Assembly (NCBI GenBank): GCA_051859045.1
Contig: JBHYGK010000017.1
Coordinates: forward strand, 1 to 49,157
DNA from: JBHYGK01 sp051859045
Lineage (GTDB): Bacteria; Pseudomonadota; Gammaproteobacteria; Xanthomonadales; Xanthomonadaceae
DNA: 49,157 nt
Direction: 5' to 3'
Below the pieces are notes generated by a model. It saw only the letters and a list, made by a program, of their open reading frames with translations, was not told the origin of the DNA and did no database searches. Position numbers and translations under genes: made by a program. Shown here in pieces: positions 41,216 through 49,157 of this stretch. The first letter of the stretch is position 1. The number at the start of each line of letters is the position of its first letter.

Positions 41216-42270
41216 GCGCCGCGCCGGGCGGCTGGATGATCTACGGCGCCAACGGCTACACCGGCGAGCTCACCGCGCGCGAGGCCGCGCGGCGCGGGCT
41301 GCGACCGGTGCTGGCCGGCCGCAACGCCGCCGCGCTGCAGGATCTCGGCGCCGAGCTCGGGCTGCCGGTGCGGGTGTTCGGGCTCGACGACCCGGCCACC
41401 GTGCGCACGATGCTCGACGGGATGGCGCTCGTGCTGCACTGCGCCGGCCCGTTCTCGGCCACCTCGGCGCCGATGCTCGAGGGCTGCCTGGCCGCCGGGG
41501 CGCACTACCTCGACATCACCGGCGAGATCGACGTCTTCGCCGCCTGCCACGCCGCCGACGCGCGCGCCCGCGCCGCCGGCATCGTGGTGCTGCCCGGCGC
41601 GGGCTTCGACGTGGTGCCCACCGACTGCCTCGCCGCGCTGCTGGCGCGCGAGCAGCCCGGCGCCACCGCGCTGGTGCTGGCCTTCGAGGCCGGCGGCGGC
41701 CCCAGCCCCGGCACCGCGCGCACCAGCGTCGAGGGCCTCGGCAAGGGCGGGCGGGCGCGGATCGGCGGCGTCGTGCAGCCGGTGCCGCTGGCGTGGAAGG
41801 AGCGCGAGTTCCTGCGCGACGGCCAGCCGCGCAGCGCCATGACCATCCCTTGGGGCGACGTCTACACCGCCTTCGTGAGCACCGGCATCCCCGACGTGAC
41901 CGTCTACATGGCGGTGCCGCCGGCGACGATCCGGCGGGTGCGGCGCCTGCGCCGGCTCGGCCGGCTGCTGGGCTGGGGGCCGGTGCAGCGCTTCCTCAAG
42001 CGCCAGGTCGACCGCCGCGTGCGCGGCCCCTCGGAGCGCGGCCGCGAGGCCAGCGACTGCCGGGTCTGGGGCGAGGTCGAGGACGCGCAGGGCCACCTGC
42101 ACCGCGGCGAGCTGCGCACGCCCAACGGCTACGCGCTCACCGTCACCGCCTCGCTGGGCATCGTCGAGCGGCTGCTCGCCGGGCCGGCCCCGGCGGGCTA
42201 CCACACCCCGTCGCGGCTGATGGGCGCGGACTACGTGCTGGGCCTGCCGGGCGTGGAGCGCCTGGCCTGA
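41212..42270 (+). CDS. Saccharopine dehydrogenase-like / trans-acting enoyl reductase family protein
   Basis: 352 residues. An N-terminal NAD(P)-binding WMIYGANGYTGELTAREA, then LVLHCAGPFSATSAPMLEGC, HYLDITGEIDVF and GFDVVPTDCLAALLA, the hallmarks of the saccharopine dehydrogenase NADP-binding-domain family that includes trans-acting enoyl reductases. Lysine metabolism is unlikely; members usually reduce lipid or polyketide intermediates. Coupled to the preceding SDR by a 4-bp overlap. A GC hairpin follows. Confidence 0.88.
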   Translation: MSAAPGGWMIYGANGYTGELTAREAARRGLRPVLAGRNAAALQDLGAELGLPVRVFGLDDPATVRTMLDGMALVLHCAGPFSATSAPMLEGCLAAGAHYLDITGEIDVFAACHAADARARAAGIVVLPGAGFDVVPTDCLAALLAREQPGATALVLAFEAGGGPSPGTARTSVEGLGKGGRARIGGVVQPVPLAWKEREFLRDGQPRSAMTIPWGDVYTAFVSTGIPDVTVYMAVPPATIRRVRRLRRLGRLLGWGPVQRFLKRQVDRRVRGPSERGREASDCRVWGEVEDAQGHLHRGELRTPNGYALTVTASLGIVERLLAGPAPAGYHTPSRLMGADYVLGLPGVERLA

Positions 42271-42277
42271 GCCGGGC

Positions 42278-42319
42278 GGCGCCGCGGCCGCGCGCGCGCG
42301 CGCGTGGCCGCGGGGCGCC
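42278..42319 (+). terminator. GC hairpin with alternating CG loop
   Basis: GGCGCCGCGGCC pairs with GGCCGC and GGCGCC with a 2-nt bulge. The loop region carries 16 nt of uninterrupted alternating CG (42289-42304), which could adopt Z-DNA. Probable end of the SDR/enoyl-reductase transcript. Confidence 0.55.
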
Positions 42320-42395
42320 TTCGGCCCCGTCAGGCTTGGCAGGGCGGCAGGGGCCGCCTACGCTGGCGCACCCCCCGCTCCCCGAGGTCATCCCC

Positions 42396-42617
42396 ATGCG
42401 CGTCCCCGCCCTCGTCATCGGCCTGCTGCTGCTCATCGCGGGCGGCCTCATCAGCGCCGGCGTGCTGAAGTTCGAGCGCGAGAAGAACGTGGTCGACCTC
42501 GGCCCGATCGAGATCAACCGCACCGCCACCGAGACCCCGCCGGTCAACCTCGGCTGGATCCTGCTGGGCGTCGGTGGCGTGCTGGTCGTCGTCGGCCTCG
42601 CGTCCCGGAAGAAGTAA
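42396..42617 (+). CDS. Small membrane protein, DUF3185-like
   Basis: 73 residues with two hydrophobic helices (VPALVIGLLLLIAGGLISAG and GWILLGVGGVLVVVGLAS) joined by a polar segment of about 30 residues and ending in RKK. The pattern fits the DUF3185 type of small inner-membrane proteins. A TACGCT hexamer about 32 nt before the ATG may be the -10. Function unknown. Confidence 0.75.
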   Translation: MRVPALVIGLLLLIAGGLISAGVLKFEREKNVVDLGPIEINRTATETPPVNLGWILLGVGGVLVVVGLASRKK

Positions 42618-42648
42618 GCCCCCACCCCCAAGGCCACCGCGCTCCTCC

Positions 42649-43227
42649 ATGTCCGATCCGATCCCGCCGACCATGAACCCCAAGCTGTCCCCGCTCTCCA
42701 ACCTCATCTTCTGGTCGCGCTGGCTGCAGCTGCCGCTCTACCTCGGCCTGATCGTCGCCCAGGGCGTCTACGTGTTCCTGTTCCTCAAGGAGCTCTGGCA
42801 CCTGGTGTCCACCGCCGGCGGCATGACCGAGCAGGACATCATGCTGATCGTGCTCAGCCTGATCGACGTGGTGATGATCTCCAACCTGCTGGTCATGGTG
42901 ATCGTGGGCGGCTACGAGACCTTCGTCTCGCGGCTGGGCCTGCAGGGCCACCCCGACCAGCCCGAGTGGCTGAGCCACGTCAACGCCAGCGTGCTCAAGG
43001 TGAAGCTGGCGATGGCGATCATCGGCATCTCCTCGATCCACCTGCTCAAGACCTTCATCGCCGCCGGCAACCTCGGCGGCGAGGGCGCCACGCTGACCGA
43101 GGCCGGCGTGCTGTGGCAGACCGTGATCCACATGGCGTTCATCGTCTCGGCGCTGGGCATCGCCTGGACCGACAAGGTGATGTCGGCCACCGCCTCCGCC
43201 GGCAAGCCGCACGCCAAGGGCCACTGA
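42649..43227 (+). CDS. UPF0114/YqhA-family inner-membrane protein (TIGR00645)
   Basis: 192 residues with four hydrophobic segments. The family signature is clear: FWSRWLQLPLYLGLIVAQGV, IDVVMISNLLVMVIVGGYET, FVSRLGL, and HVNASVLKVKLAMAIIGISS followed by IHLLKTF. Function unknown in the family. It starts 31 bp after the DUF3185-like gene and ends 3 bp before the LOV-GGDEF-EAL gene, so the three probably share a transcript. Confidence 0.92.
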   Translation: MSDPIPPTMNPKLSPLSNLIFWSRWLQLPLYLGLIVAQGVYVFLFLKELWHLVSTAGGMTEQDIMLIVLSLIDVVMISNLLVMVIVGGYETFVSRLGLQGHPDQPEWLSHVNASVLKVKLAMAIIGISSIHLLKTFIAAGNLGGEGATLTEAGVLWQTVIHMAFIVSALGIAWTDKVMSATASAGKPHAKGH

Positions 43228-43230
43228 CGC

Positions 43231-45441
43231 ATGGCCGAGCTCGCGCCCTGGATCGCGCTCGCCGGCGGACTGGCCGCGGGCGCGATCGGCGCGGGCTGGT
43301 GGCTCAGGCGCAGCGGCGGCGCGCGCGCCGCCGCGCAGGACCTCGCGGTGGCCGAGTCCGCCGCGCACGAGCGCCTCGCCGACGAGCGCTTCCGGCTGAT
43401 CGCGCGCGCCACGTCCGACGCGATCTGGGACTGGGACATCCCCGGCGGCCAGCTCTGGTGGAGCGACAGCTTCGACGCGATCTTCGGCAACGGCGAGGCC
43501 GGCCGGCCCCCGTCCCTCGACGAGTGGGAGGGACGCATCCATCCGGCCGACCGCGACGCGGCCGCGCGCAGCCTCGGCGAGGCCGTGGCCTCGGCGGCGG
43601 GCGGCGACGAATGGATGGCGGAGTACCGCTTCCAGCGCGCCGACGGCGGCTGGGCCCACGTGCTCGACCGCGCGCTGATCCAGCGCGGCCCCGACGGCGT
43701 GGCGGTGCGGGTGGTCGGCGGCATGCTCGACGTCACCCGCGAGCGCCAGGGCGAGACCGACCTGCGCCTGCTGCGGCGCGCGATCGAGGCCGCCGAGAAC
43801 GGCGTGCTCATCACCGACGCGCTCACGCCCGACCACCCGATCGTGTTCGTCAACGGCGCCTTCGAGCGCATCACCGGCTATCCGGCCGAGGAGGCGCTGG
43901 GCCGCAACTGCCGCTTCCTGCAGGGCCCCGACCGCGACCAGAGCGCGCGCGAGCAGATCCGCCACGCGCTCTCGGAGGGCCGCGAATCGCGCTCGCTGAT
44001 GCGCAACTACCGCCGCGACGGCAGCGCGTTCTGGAACGAGCTGCTGCTGGCGCCGGTGCGCGACGACGCGGGGATGGTCACGCACTTCGTGGGCATCCTC
44101 AACGACGTCAGCGAGCGCATCTCGACCCAGGAGGCGCTGGCCCACCGCGCCACCCACGACGAGCTCACCACGCTGCCCAACCGACAGCTCTTCCTCGACC
44201 GCCTGGGCCAGGCGATCCGCGAGGCGCAGCGCTTCGCGCGCGACCTGGTGGTGCTGTTCATCGACCTCGACAACTTCAAGCTCATCAACGACTCGCTCGG
44301 CCACGCCGCCGGCGACACCCTGCTGCGCACCGTGTCCAACCGGCTGCAGGCCTGCCTGCGCACCTCCGACACCGTGGCGCGCTTCGGCGGCGACGAGTTC
44401 GTGATCCTGCTGGTCGGCGAGGCCGCCACCGACGTCGGCCGCGTGCTCGACCGCGTCGCCGAGACCCTGCTGCGGCCGGTCGAGCTCAGCGGCGCGCCGC
44501 ACTACGTCACCGCCAGCGTCGGCTACGCGCGCTTCCCCGCCGACGGCGAGGACGCCGAGTCGCTGCTGCAGCACGCCGACCTGGCCATGTACCGGGCCAA
44601 GGAGCGCGGCCGCAACTGCGCCGTGGCCTACGAGGCCTCGTTCGACCAGGGCGTCAGCGACCGCCTGTTCCTGATCAGCCGCCTGCGCGAGGCCGAGCAG
44701 AAGCAGGAGTTCGTGCTGCACTTCCAGCCGCAGTTCAGCTGGGACGGCCGCCCGGTGGGCCTCGAGGCGCTGATCCGCTGGCAGCATCCCGAGCGCGGCC
44801 TGCTCGCGCCGGGGCACTTCGTCGAGGCGCTCGAGGAGTCGGGCCTGATCGTCGCGGTGGGCCGCTGGGTGCTGCGCGAGGCCGCGCGGCACTACCGCCG
44901 GCTCGCCGAGGAAGGCTTCCCGCAGATGCGCATCGCGGTCAACGTCTCGGCCTCGCAGCTGCAGCACGGGCTGCTCGAGGAGGTCGAGGAGGTGATGCGC
45001 GAATACGGCCTGCCGCCGGGCTCGCTCGAGCTCGAGCTCACCGAGAGCGTGCTGATGGTCAACGCCGAGGCGGTGATCGAGGCCATGCGCCGGGTCGCCC
45101 GCCAGGGCGTGTCGATCGCGGTCGACGACTTCGGCACCGGCTACTCCTCGCTGGCCTACCTCAAGCGCCTGCCGATCCAGCGCCTGAAGATCGACCGCAG
45201 CTTCGTGCGCGGCCTCGGCCAGGACCCCGACGACGAGTCGATCTGCGCCAGCGTGATCTCGATGGCCTCGGCGCTGGGCCTCGACACCGTGGCCGAGGGC
45301 GTCGAGACGCCCGAGCAGCGCGACTGGCTGGCCGAGCGCGGCTGCGGCGAGCTGCAGGGCTACCTGCTGGGCCGCCCGGTGCCCTTCCACGAGGCCCTCG
45401 CCGCCCTGCACGCCGCCGGCTGGGGCTCGCCGTTCGACTGA
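43231..45441 (+). CDS. PAS-LOV-GGDEF-EAL protein, predicted blue-light-responsive c-di-GMP enzyme
   Basis: 736 residues. An N-terminal hydrophobic helix (about 5-25), then a PAS/PAC domain (about 50-170). The second sensor domain (about 180-297) is a LOV domain with GRNCRFLQGPDRD, whose Cys227 would form the flavin adduct, and the FMN contacts N259 (RNYRRDG) and N269 (FWNEL). The conserved Gln of the last strand is Leu290 (FVGILNDVSE). GGDEF domain (about 310-470): intact GGDEF and an RTSD inhibitory site. EAL domain (about 480-730): GLEALIRW, NVSASQLQ, ELTESVLM, VDDFGTGYSSL, KIDRSFV and EGVETPEQ are all present, so both cyclase and phosphodiesterase sites look functional. Which activity dominates is unknown. 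Confidence 0.92.
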   Translation: MAELAPWIALAGGLAAGAIGAGWWLRRSGGARAAAQDLAVAESAAHERLADERFRLIARATSDAIWDWDIPGGQLWWSDSFDAIFGNGEAGRPPSLDEWEGRIHPADRDAAARSLGEAVASAAGGDEWMAEYRFQRADGGWAHVLDRALIQRGPDGVAVRVVGGMLDVTRERQGETDLRLLRRAIEAAENGVLITDALTPDHPIVFVNGAFERITGYPAEEALGRNCRFLQGPDRDQSAREQIRHALSEGRESRSLMRNYRRDGSAFWNELLLAPVRDDAGMVTHFVGILNDVSERISTQEALAHRATHDELTTLPNRQLFLDRLGQAIREAQRFARDLVVLFIDLDNFKLINDSLGHAAGDTLLRTVSNRLQACLRTSDTVARFGGDEFVILLVGEAATDVGRVLDRVAETLLRPVELSGAPHYVTASVGYARFPADGEDAESLLQHADLAMYRAKERGRNCAVAYEASFDQGVSDRLFLISRLREAEQKQEFVLHFQPQFSWDGRPVGLEALIRWQHPERGLLAPGHFVEALEESGLIVAVGRWVLREAARHYRRLAEEGFPQMRIAVNVSASQLQHGLLEEVEEVMREYGLPPGSLELELTESVLMVNAEAVIEAMRRVARQGVSIAVDDFGTGYSSLAYLKRLPIQRLKIDRSFVRGLGQDPDDESICASVISMASALGLDTVAEGVETPEQRDWLAERGCGELQGYLLGRPVPFHEALAALHAAGWGSPFD

Positions 45442-45484
45442 GGCCGCGGCGCGCCCCGTCGCGCCCGCGCGGGCCGGCGCCCGG

Positions 45485-45490
45485 TACAAT
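45485..45490 (+). promoter_or_regulatory. -10 element of uvrD, leaderless spacing
   Basis: TACAAT, then CGCGGC, then ATG-45497. No ribosome binding site lies before the start, so the mRNA is probably leaderless. Confidence 0.55.
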
Positions 45491-45496
45491 CGCGGC

Positions 45497-47683
45497 ATGG
45501 ATGTCTCCCACCTGCTCGACGCGCTGAATCCCTCCCAGCGCGAGGCCGTCGCGGCCCCCTTTGGCCATTACCTCGTGCTCGCCGGCGCGGGCTCCGGCAA
45601 GACCCGCGTGCTCACCCACCGCATCGGCTGGCTGCACGAGGTCATGGGCGTGCCCGCCCACGGCATCCTCGCGGTGACCTTCACCAACAAGGCCGCCACA
45701 GAGATGCGCCACCGCGCCGAGGCGCTGATCCGCGGCGGCACGCGCGGGATGTGGCTGGGCACCTTCCACGGCATCGCCCACCGCCTGCTGCGCCTGCACT
45801 GGGAGGAGGCCGGGCTGCCCGAGGCCTTCCAGATCCTCGATTCGGACGACCAGCTGCGCCTGGTCAAGCGCGTGTGCCAGTCGCTGGAGCTCGACGAGGG
45901 CCGCTTCCCCCCGCGCCAGGTGGCGTGGTGGATCAACCAGTGCAAGGACGAGGGCAAGCGCCCGCAGCACATCCAGCCCGCCGGCGGCGACGTCTACGGC
46001 TCGGTGCTGCTGCAGGCCTACGCCGAGTACGAGCAGCGCTGCCGGCGCGCCGGCCTGGTGGACTTCGCCGAGATCCTGCTGCGCGCCCACGAGCTGTGGC
46101 TCGAGCATCCCGCGCTGCTGGCGCACTACCAGCGCCGCTTCGGCCAGATCCTGGTCGACGAGTTCCAGGACACGAACTCGATCCAGTACGCGTTCATCCG
46201 CGTGCTCGCCGGCGAGACCGGCCGGGTGTTCGTGGTCGGCGACGACGACCAGGCCATCTACGGCTGGCGCGGCGCCAAGGTCGAGAACGTGCAGGGCTTC
46301 CTGCGCGACTACCCCGGCGCGCAGGTGATCAAGCTCGAGCAGAACTACCGCTCCAGCGCCAACATCCTCGCCGCCGCCAACGCCGTCATCGCCCACAACC
46401 CCGGCCGCCTCGGCAAGGAGCTGTGGACGGAGGACAACGACGGCGCCCAGGTCGACGTCTACGCCGCGTTCAACGAGATCGACGAGGCGCGCTACGTGGT
46501 GGGCCGCCTGCGCGCCTGGCGCAGCGAGGAGGGCGCGTACGGCGACTGCGCGGTGCTCTACCGCTCCAACGCCCAGTCGCGCGCGATCGAAGCCGAGCTG
46601 ATGCAGGCCGGCGTGCCGTTCCGCGTCTACGGCGGCCAGCGCTTCTTCGAGCGCGCCGAGATCAAGGACACCCTGGCCTACCTGCGCCTGGTGGCCAACC
46701 GCGGCGACGACGCGGCGTTCGAGCGTGCGGTGAACACGCCGGCGCGCGGCATCGGCGAGCGCACCCTCGACGAGGTGCGGCGCGCCGCGCGCGAGGGCGC
46801 CACCACGCTGTGGGACGCGGCGCGCGCGCTGGTCGAGCGCAAGCAGCTCGCCGGCCGGGCGCGCAACGCGATCGATGGCTTCGCCGCGCTGATCGAGGCC
46901 CTCGCCGACGAGCTGCAGGGCCGCGACCTGGCCCAGCAGATCGACCACGTGCTGCTGCGCTCGGGCCTGCGCGAGCACTACGCCAACGAGTCGCGCGGCG
47001 CGCTGGACTCGCGCACCGACAACCTCGACGAACTCGTCTCGGTGGCCTCGCGCTACGTGCGGCCCGAGGACGAGGAGGGCATGGAGGCCATGCCCGAGCT
47101 GGTGGCCTTCCTGGGCTGGGCGGCGCTGGAGGCCGGCGAGGGCCAGGCCGAGGCCGGCGAGGACGGCGTGCAGCTAATGACCCTGCACAGCGCCAAGGGC
47201 CTGGAGTTCCCGCTGGTGTGCCTGGTGGGCCTGGAGGAGGGCATGTTCCCGTCCAAGCGCTCGCTCGACGAGCCCGGCCGGCTGGAGGAGGAGCGCCGCC
47301 TGGCCTACGTGGGCATCACCCGCGCGCGCCGGCAGCTGGTGCTGAGCTGGGCCGAGGCCCGGCGCCTGCACGGCCAGGACATGTACGGCCTGCCCTCGCG
47401 CTTCCTGCGCGAGATCCCGGCGGCGCTGCTCAACGAGGTGCGGCCCAAGGCGCAGGTGCGCCCGGCGGCCCAGGGCGGGAGCTGGAACGCGCCGTCGCCG
47501 CTGCCCGCGCCCGGCGCCGGCACCGGCCTGAAGCTGGGCCAGGACGTCGTGCACCCGAGCTTCGGCGAGGGCGTGATCGTCGGCTTCGAGGGCGCCGGCC
47601 AGCACGCCCGCGTGCAGGTCAACTTCGCCGGCGCGGGCACCAAGATCCTGGTGCTGGCCTTCGCCAACCTGCGCCCGGCCTGA
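45497..47683 (+). CDS. uvrD: DNA helicase II
   Basis: 3'-5' superfamily 1 helicase of nucleotide excision and mismatch repair. 728 residues, the normal length. LNPSQREAVAAPFG (Q motif), GAGSGKTRVL (Walker A), VTFTNKAATEMR, WLGTFHGIAHRLLR, LVDEFQDTNSIQY (motif II), VVGDDDQAIYGWRGA (motif III), LEQNYRSSANIL (IV), VQLMTLHSAKGLEFPLV (V) and VGITRARRQLVLSWAE (VI). The C-terminal Tudor-like HPSFGEGVIVGFEG, which binds RNA polymerase in E. coli, is kept. Confidence 0.97.
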   Translation: MDVSHLLDALNPSQREAVAAPFGHYLVLAGAGSGKTRVLTHRIGWLHEVMGVPAHGILAVTFTNKAATEMRHRAEALIRGGTRGMWLGTFHGIAHRLLRLHWEEAGLPEAFQILDSDDQLRLVKRVCQSLELDEGRFPPRQVAWWINQCKDEGKRPQHIQPAGGDVYGSVLLQAYAEYEQRCRRAGLVDFAEILLRAHELWLEHPALLAHYQRRFGQILVDEFQDTNSIQYAFIRVLAGETGRVFVVGDDDQAIYGWRGAKVENVQGFLRDYPGAQVIKLEQNYRSSANILAAANAVIAHNPGRLGKELWTEDNDGAQVDVYAAFNEIDEARYVVGRLRAWRSEEGAYGDCAVLYRSNAQSRAIEAELMQAGVPFRVYGGQRFFERAEIKDTLAYLRLVANRGDDAAFERAVNTPARGIGERTLDEVRRAAREGATTLWDAARALVERKQLAGRARNAIDGFAALIEALADELQGRDLAQQIDHVLLRSGLREHYANESRGALDSRTDNLDELVSVASRYVRPEDEEGMEAMPELVAFLGWAALEAGEGQAEAGEDGVQLMTLHSAKGLEFPLVCLVGLEEGMFPSKRSLDEPGRLEEERRLAYVGITRARRQLVLSWAEARRLHGQDMYGLPSRFLREIPAALLNEVRPKAQVRPAAQGGSWNAPSPLPAPGAGTGLKLGQDVVHPSFGEGVIVGFEGAGQHARVQVNFAGAGTKILVLAFANLRPA

Positions 47684-47708
47684 GGACGGGCGAGGGGGCC
47701 GGCGCGGC

Positions 47709-49157
47709 TCACTCCGCCGGCGGGGCCTGCGCGGCGCGCAGCGCCGGCTGCGCCTGCACCAGCAGGTGGAACAGCACGTGCTGCTCGAACACGCCGCGCA
47801 CCGCCGCGCTGCCCGGGCCGCGCGCGTACACCGCGACGTCGTCGCCGCCGTGGGTCTCGTCGCCCAGCGGCACCAGCGCGGGCTGGCGGAAAGCAATCGC
47901 CTGCACGTCGACGTGCTCGAGGTCGACGCCGGCGTTCTCGTGGCCGGGGCCGTTGGCGTAGCCGAGCGTGGTGTAGGGGTGGCCGTCGTCGTCGCGGGCG
48001 AGGTCGCCGTCGAGCCCGCGCACCAGGCCCAGGATCGGATTGCCGCGCGCGGGGTAGCCGGCGAAGTGCAGCGTGTGGGCGTGGTCGGCGGTGACCGCCA
48101 CCAGGGTGTCGTCGGCGGCGGTCATGGCGTCCGCCACCGCCACCGCCTCGTGCAGCGCGATCGTGTCGCGCAGCGCGCGCTGCGCGCGGCCGTGGTGGTG
48201 GGCGTGGTCGATCCGGCCGGCCTCCACCACCAGCACGAAGGGCCGGCCGGTGGCCTGCAGGCGGGTGATCGCCGCGCGGGTCATCGCCGCCAGGCTGGGC
48301 TGCGACGGGGCCTCGGCCTCGCGGTCGGCGTCGAACGCGAGGTGGTCGGCCGCGAACAGGCCGAACACCGGCGCGCCGTCGGCCGGCAGCGCGGCCAGCG
48401 CCGTGGCGTCCTCGACCCAGTGGCCGCGCGGATGGGCCGAGCGCCACTCCTGGATGAGGTCGCGGCCGTCCTCGCGCACGCCCAGGCCGCTGGCGGCGGT
48501 GCGGAACGCGCCCGCGCCGCCGCCCAGCACCACCTCGATCCCGTCGCCGTGCCCGAAGGCCAGCAGCTGGGACGCGATGTCGGTGCAGCCGGCGGCCGCG
48601 GCCTCCGGCGGCAGGGCCACGTCGGCCTCCCAGTTGCGGTCGGGCGAGTGCGCGTAGAGCGCCGCGGGCGTCGCATGGGTGATGCGGGTGGTGGTGACGA
48701 TGCCGGTGGCCAGCCCGGCGCCTTCGGCGAGCGCCAGCAGGCTGGGCCGGCGCGCGGCGTCGACCTGCTCGCAGGACCCGCGCGGGACGCGCTGGTCGAG
48801 GCCGATCACGCCCGCGCGCGTCTTCACCCCGGTGGCCATCGCGGTCATCGTGCCGGCGGAGTCCGGCGTCTGCAGGTCGGTGTTGTAGGTCTTGCTCAGC
48901 GCGGTGGCCGGGAAGGCCTCGAAGCTCAGCATGCTCTCCTCGCCGGGCCGGCCGGCGCGCTGGCCGTGGTGGATGCGCGCGGCGGCCACGGTGGCCTGGC
49001 TCATGCCGTCGCCGATGAACAGCACGAGGTTGCGCGCCTCGCCGCCGTCGGCGCCGCGCCGGGCCGCGGCGGCCTCGGCGCCCGCCGCGTACCAGGCCGC
49101 GGCCGACTCCGGGCCGGCCGGCGCACCCGAGGGCAGCGGGCCCGGCGACGGCGCGCG
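47709..49157 (-). CDS. Alkaline phosphatase (5' end outside window)
   Basis: Periplasmic or exported phosphomonoesterase family (PF00245). The frame stays open to the right edge. The GTG at 49025 lies inside the first core strand (NLVLFIGDGMSQATVAAARI), and residues such as AGPESAAAWYAAGAEAA precede it, so the start and any signal peptide lie beyond the window. Metal and catalytic motifs: Asp in IGDGMS, phosphorylated Ser in TPDSAGTMTAMATGVKTR, AGRIDHAHHHGRAQ, VTADHAHTLHFAGYP and ETHGGDDVAVYARGPG. 482 residues are visible, enough for nearly the whole mature domain. It converges on uvrD with 25 bp between stops. Confidence 0.94.
   Translation of the reverse strand, partial: RAPSPGPLPSGAPAGPESAAAWYAAGAEAAAARRGADGGEARNLVLFIGDGMSQATVAAARIHHGQRAGRPGEESMLSFEAFPATALSKTYNTDLQTPDSAGTMTAMATGVKTRAGVIGLDQRVPRGSCEQVDAARRPSLLALAEGAGLATGIVTTTRITHATPAALYAHSPDRNWEADVALPPEAAAAGCTDIASQLLAFGHGDGIEVVLGGGAGAFRTAASGLGVREDGRDLIQEWRSAHPRGHWVEDATALAALPADGAPVFGLFAADHLAFDADREAEAPSQPSLAAMTRAAITRLQATGRPFVLVVEAGRIDHAHHHGRAQRALRDTIALHEAVAVADAMTAADDTLVAVTADHAHTLHFAGYPARGNPILGLVRGLDGDLARDDDGHPYTTLGYANGPGHENAGVDLEHVDVQAIAFRQPALVPLGDETHGGDDVAVYARGPGSAAVRGVFEQHVLFHLLVQAQPALRAAQAPPAE

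Noticed and set aside
49025..49157. GTG-49025 as the alkaline phosphatase start
   Set aside because: It falls inside the first core strand of the enzyme; coding clearly continues to the window edge.

Overview
This is a very GC-rich chromosomal window (well above 70% by eye, third codon positions almost all G or C) from a gammaproteobacterium. Gene content and protein style point to the Xanthomonadales, family Lysobacteraceae (Luteimonas/Lysobacter-like). The signs are a LysR gene divergent from aceBA, a hemB-aroE pair, a metal-type HemB lacking the zinc cysteines, many exported peptidases, a large TonB-dependent receptor, and a peptide-modification cassette that I know only from Xanthomonadaceae. 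Nothing looks like a prophage or plasmid. The only transposase-type gene is a REP-associated Y1 transposase. No rRNA, tRNA or CRISPR array was found. Both edges cut genes: pbpC on the left and an alkaline phosphatase on the right.

Layout. 1-6.7 kb: pbpC (5' end outside the window), a LysR regulator, and the glyoxylate shunt genes aceB-aceA with a palindromic operator candidate. 6.8-12.3 kb: a CNB-GGDEF protein, then a three-gene peptide-modification cassette. The cassette is a class III nucleotide cyclase with a TPR region (plus strand) facing a SagB-type dehydrogenase and an 80-residue NHLP/Nif11-like precursor peptide (minus strand), with a shared hairpin terminator between them. 12.4-25 kb: the Y1 transposase, a small membrane protein, an epimerase, an ABC permease with a double ATPase, hemB-aroE, a YkgJ-like protein, a gamma-carbonic anhydrase, an aldehyde dehydrogenase and an M3 oligopeptidase. 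23.6-31.3 kb: an apparent cyanophycin-utilisation locus. It has an exported cyanophycinase, a divergent 28-codon ORF directly behind a good sigma70-like promoter, a TonB receptor, a YfcC-family transporter and an isoaspartyl dipeptidase, the last three overlapping end to end. 31.3-38.9 kb: ltaE with cytochrome b561, exonuclease III, a DUF885 peptidase, an exported DPP-IV-like S9 peptidase and a YfcG-type glutathione transferase. 39-49 kb: a gene-free 595-bp block of nested palindromes, two SDRs, an enoyl-reductase-like protein, two small membrane proteins, a LOV-GGDEF-EAL photoreceptor-type protein, uvrD and a truncated alkaline phosphatase.

How the genes may work together. In the cyanophycin locus, the exported cyanophycinase would release beta-Asp-Arg dipeptides. 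The receptor and permease would import them, and the IadA-like enzyme would split them in the cytoplasm. This IadA has Leu in place of the first metal His and Glu in place of the carbamylated Lys. In the peptide cassette, the cyclase, SagB-like enzyme and precursor form a poorly described RiPP-like system with no YcaO, radical SAM or transporter gene nearby. The adjacent CNB-GGDEF protein could couple a cyclic nucleotide to c-di-GMP. That link is my inference.

Two window-wide patterns stand out. Five genes (xth, uvrD, calB, the gamma-carbonic anhydrase and the ABC permease) have a TANNNT hexamer exactly 6 nt before the ATG and no Shine-Dalgarno sequence, which suggests leaderless mRNAs. A family of multi-hairpin intergenic repeats also occurs, with a conserved inner palindrome and locus-specific outer arms that are nevertheless self-complementary.
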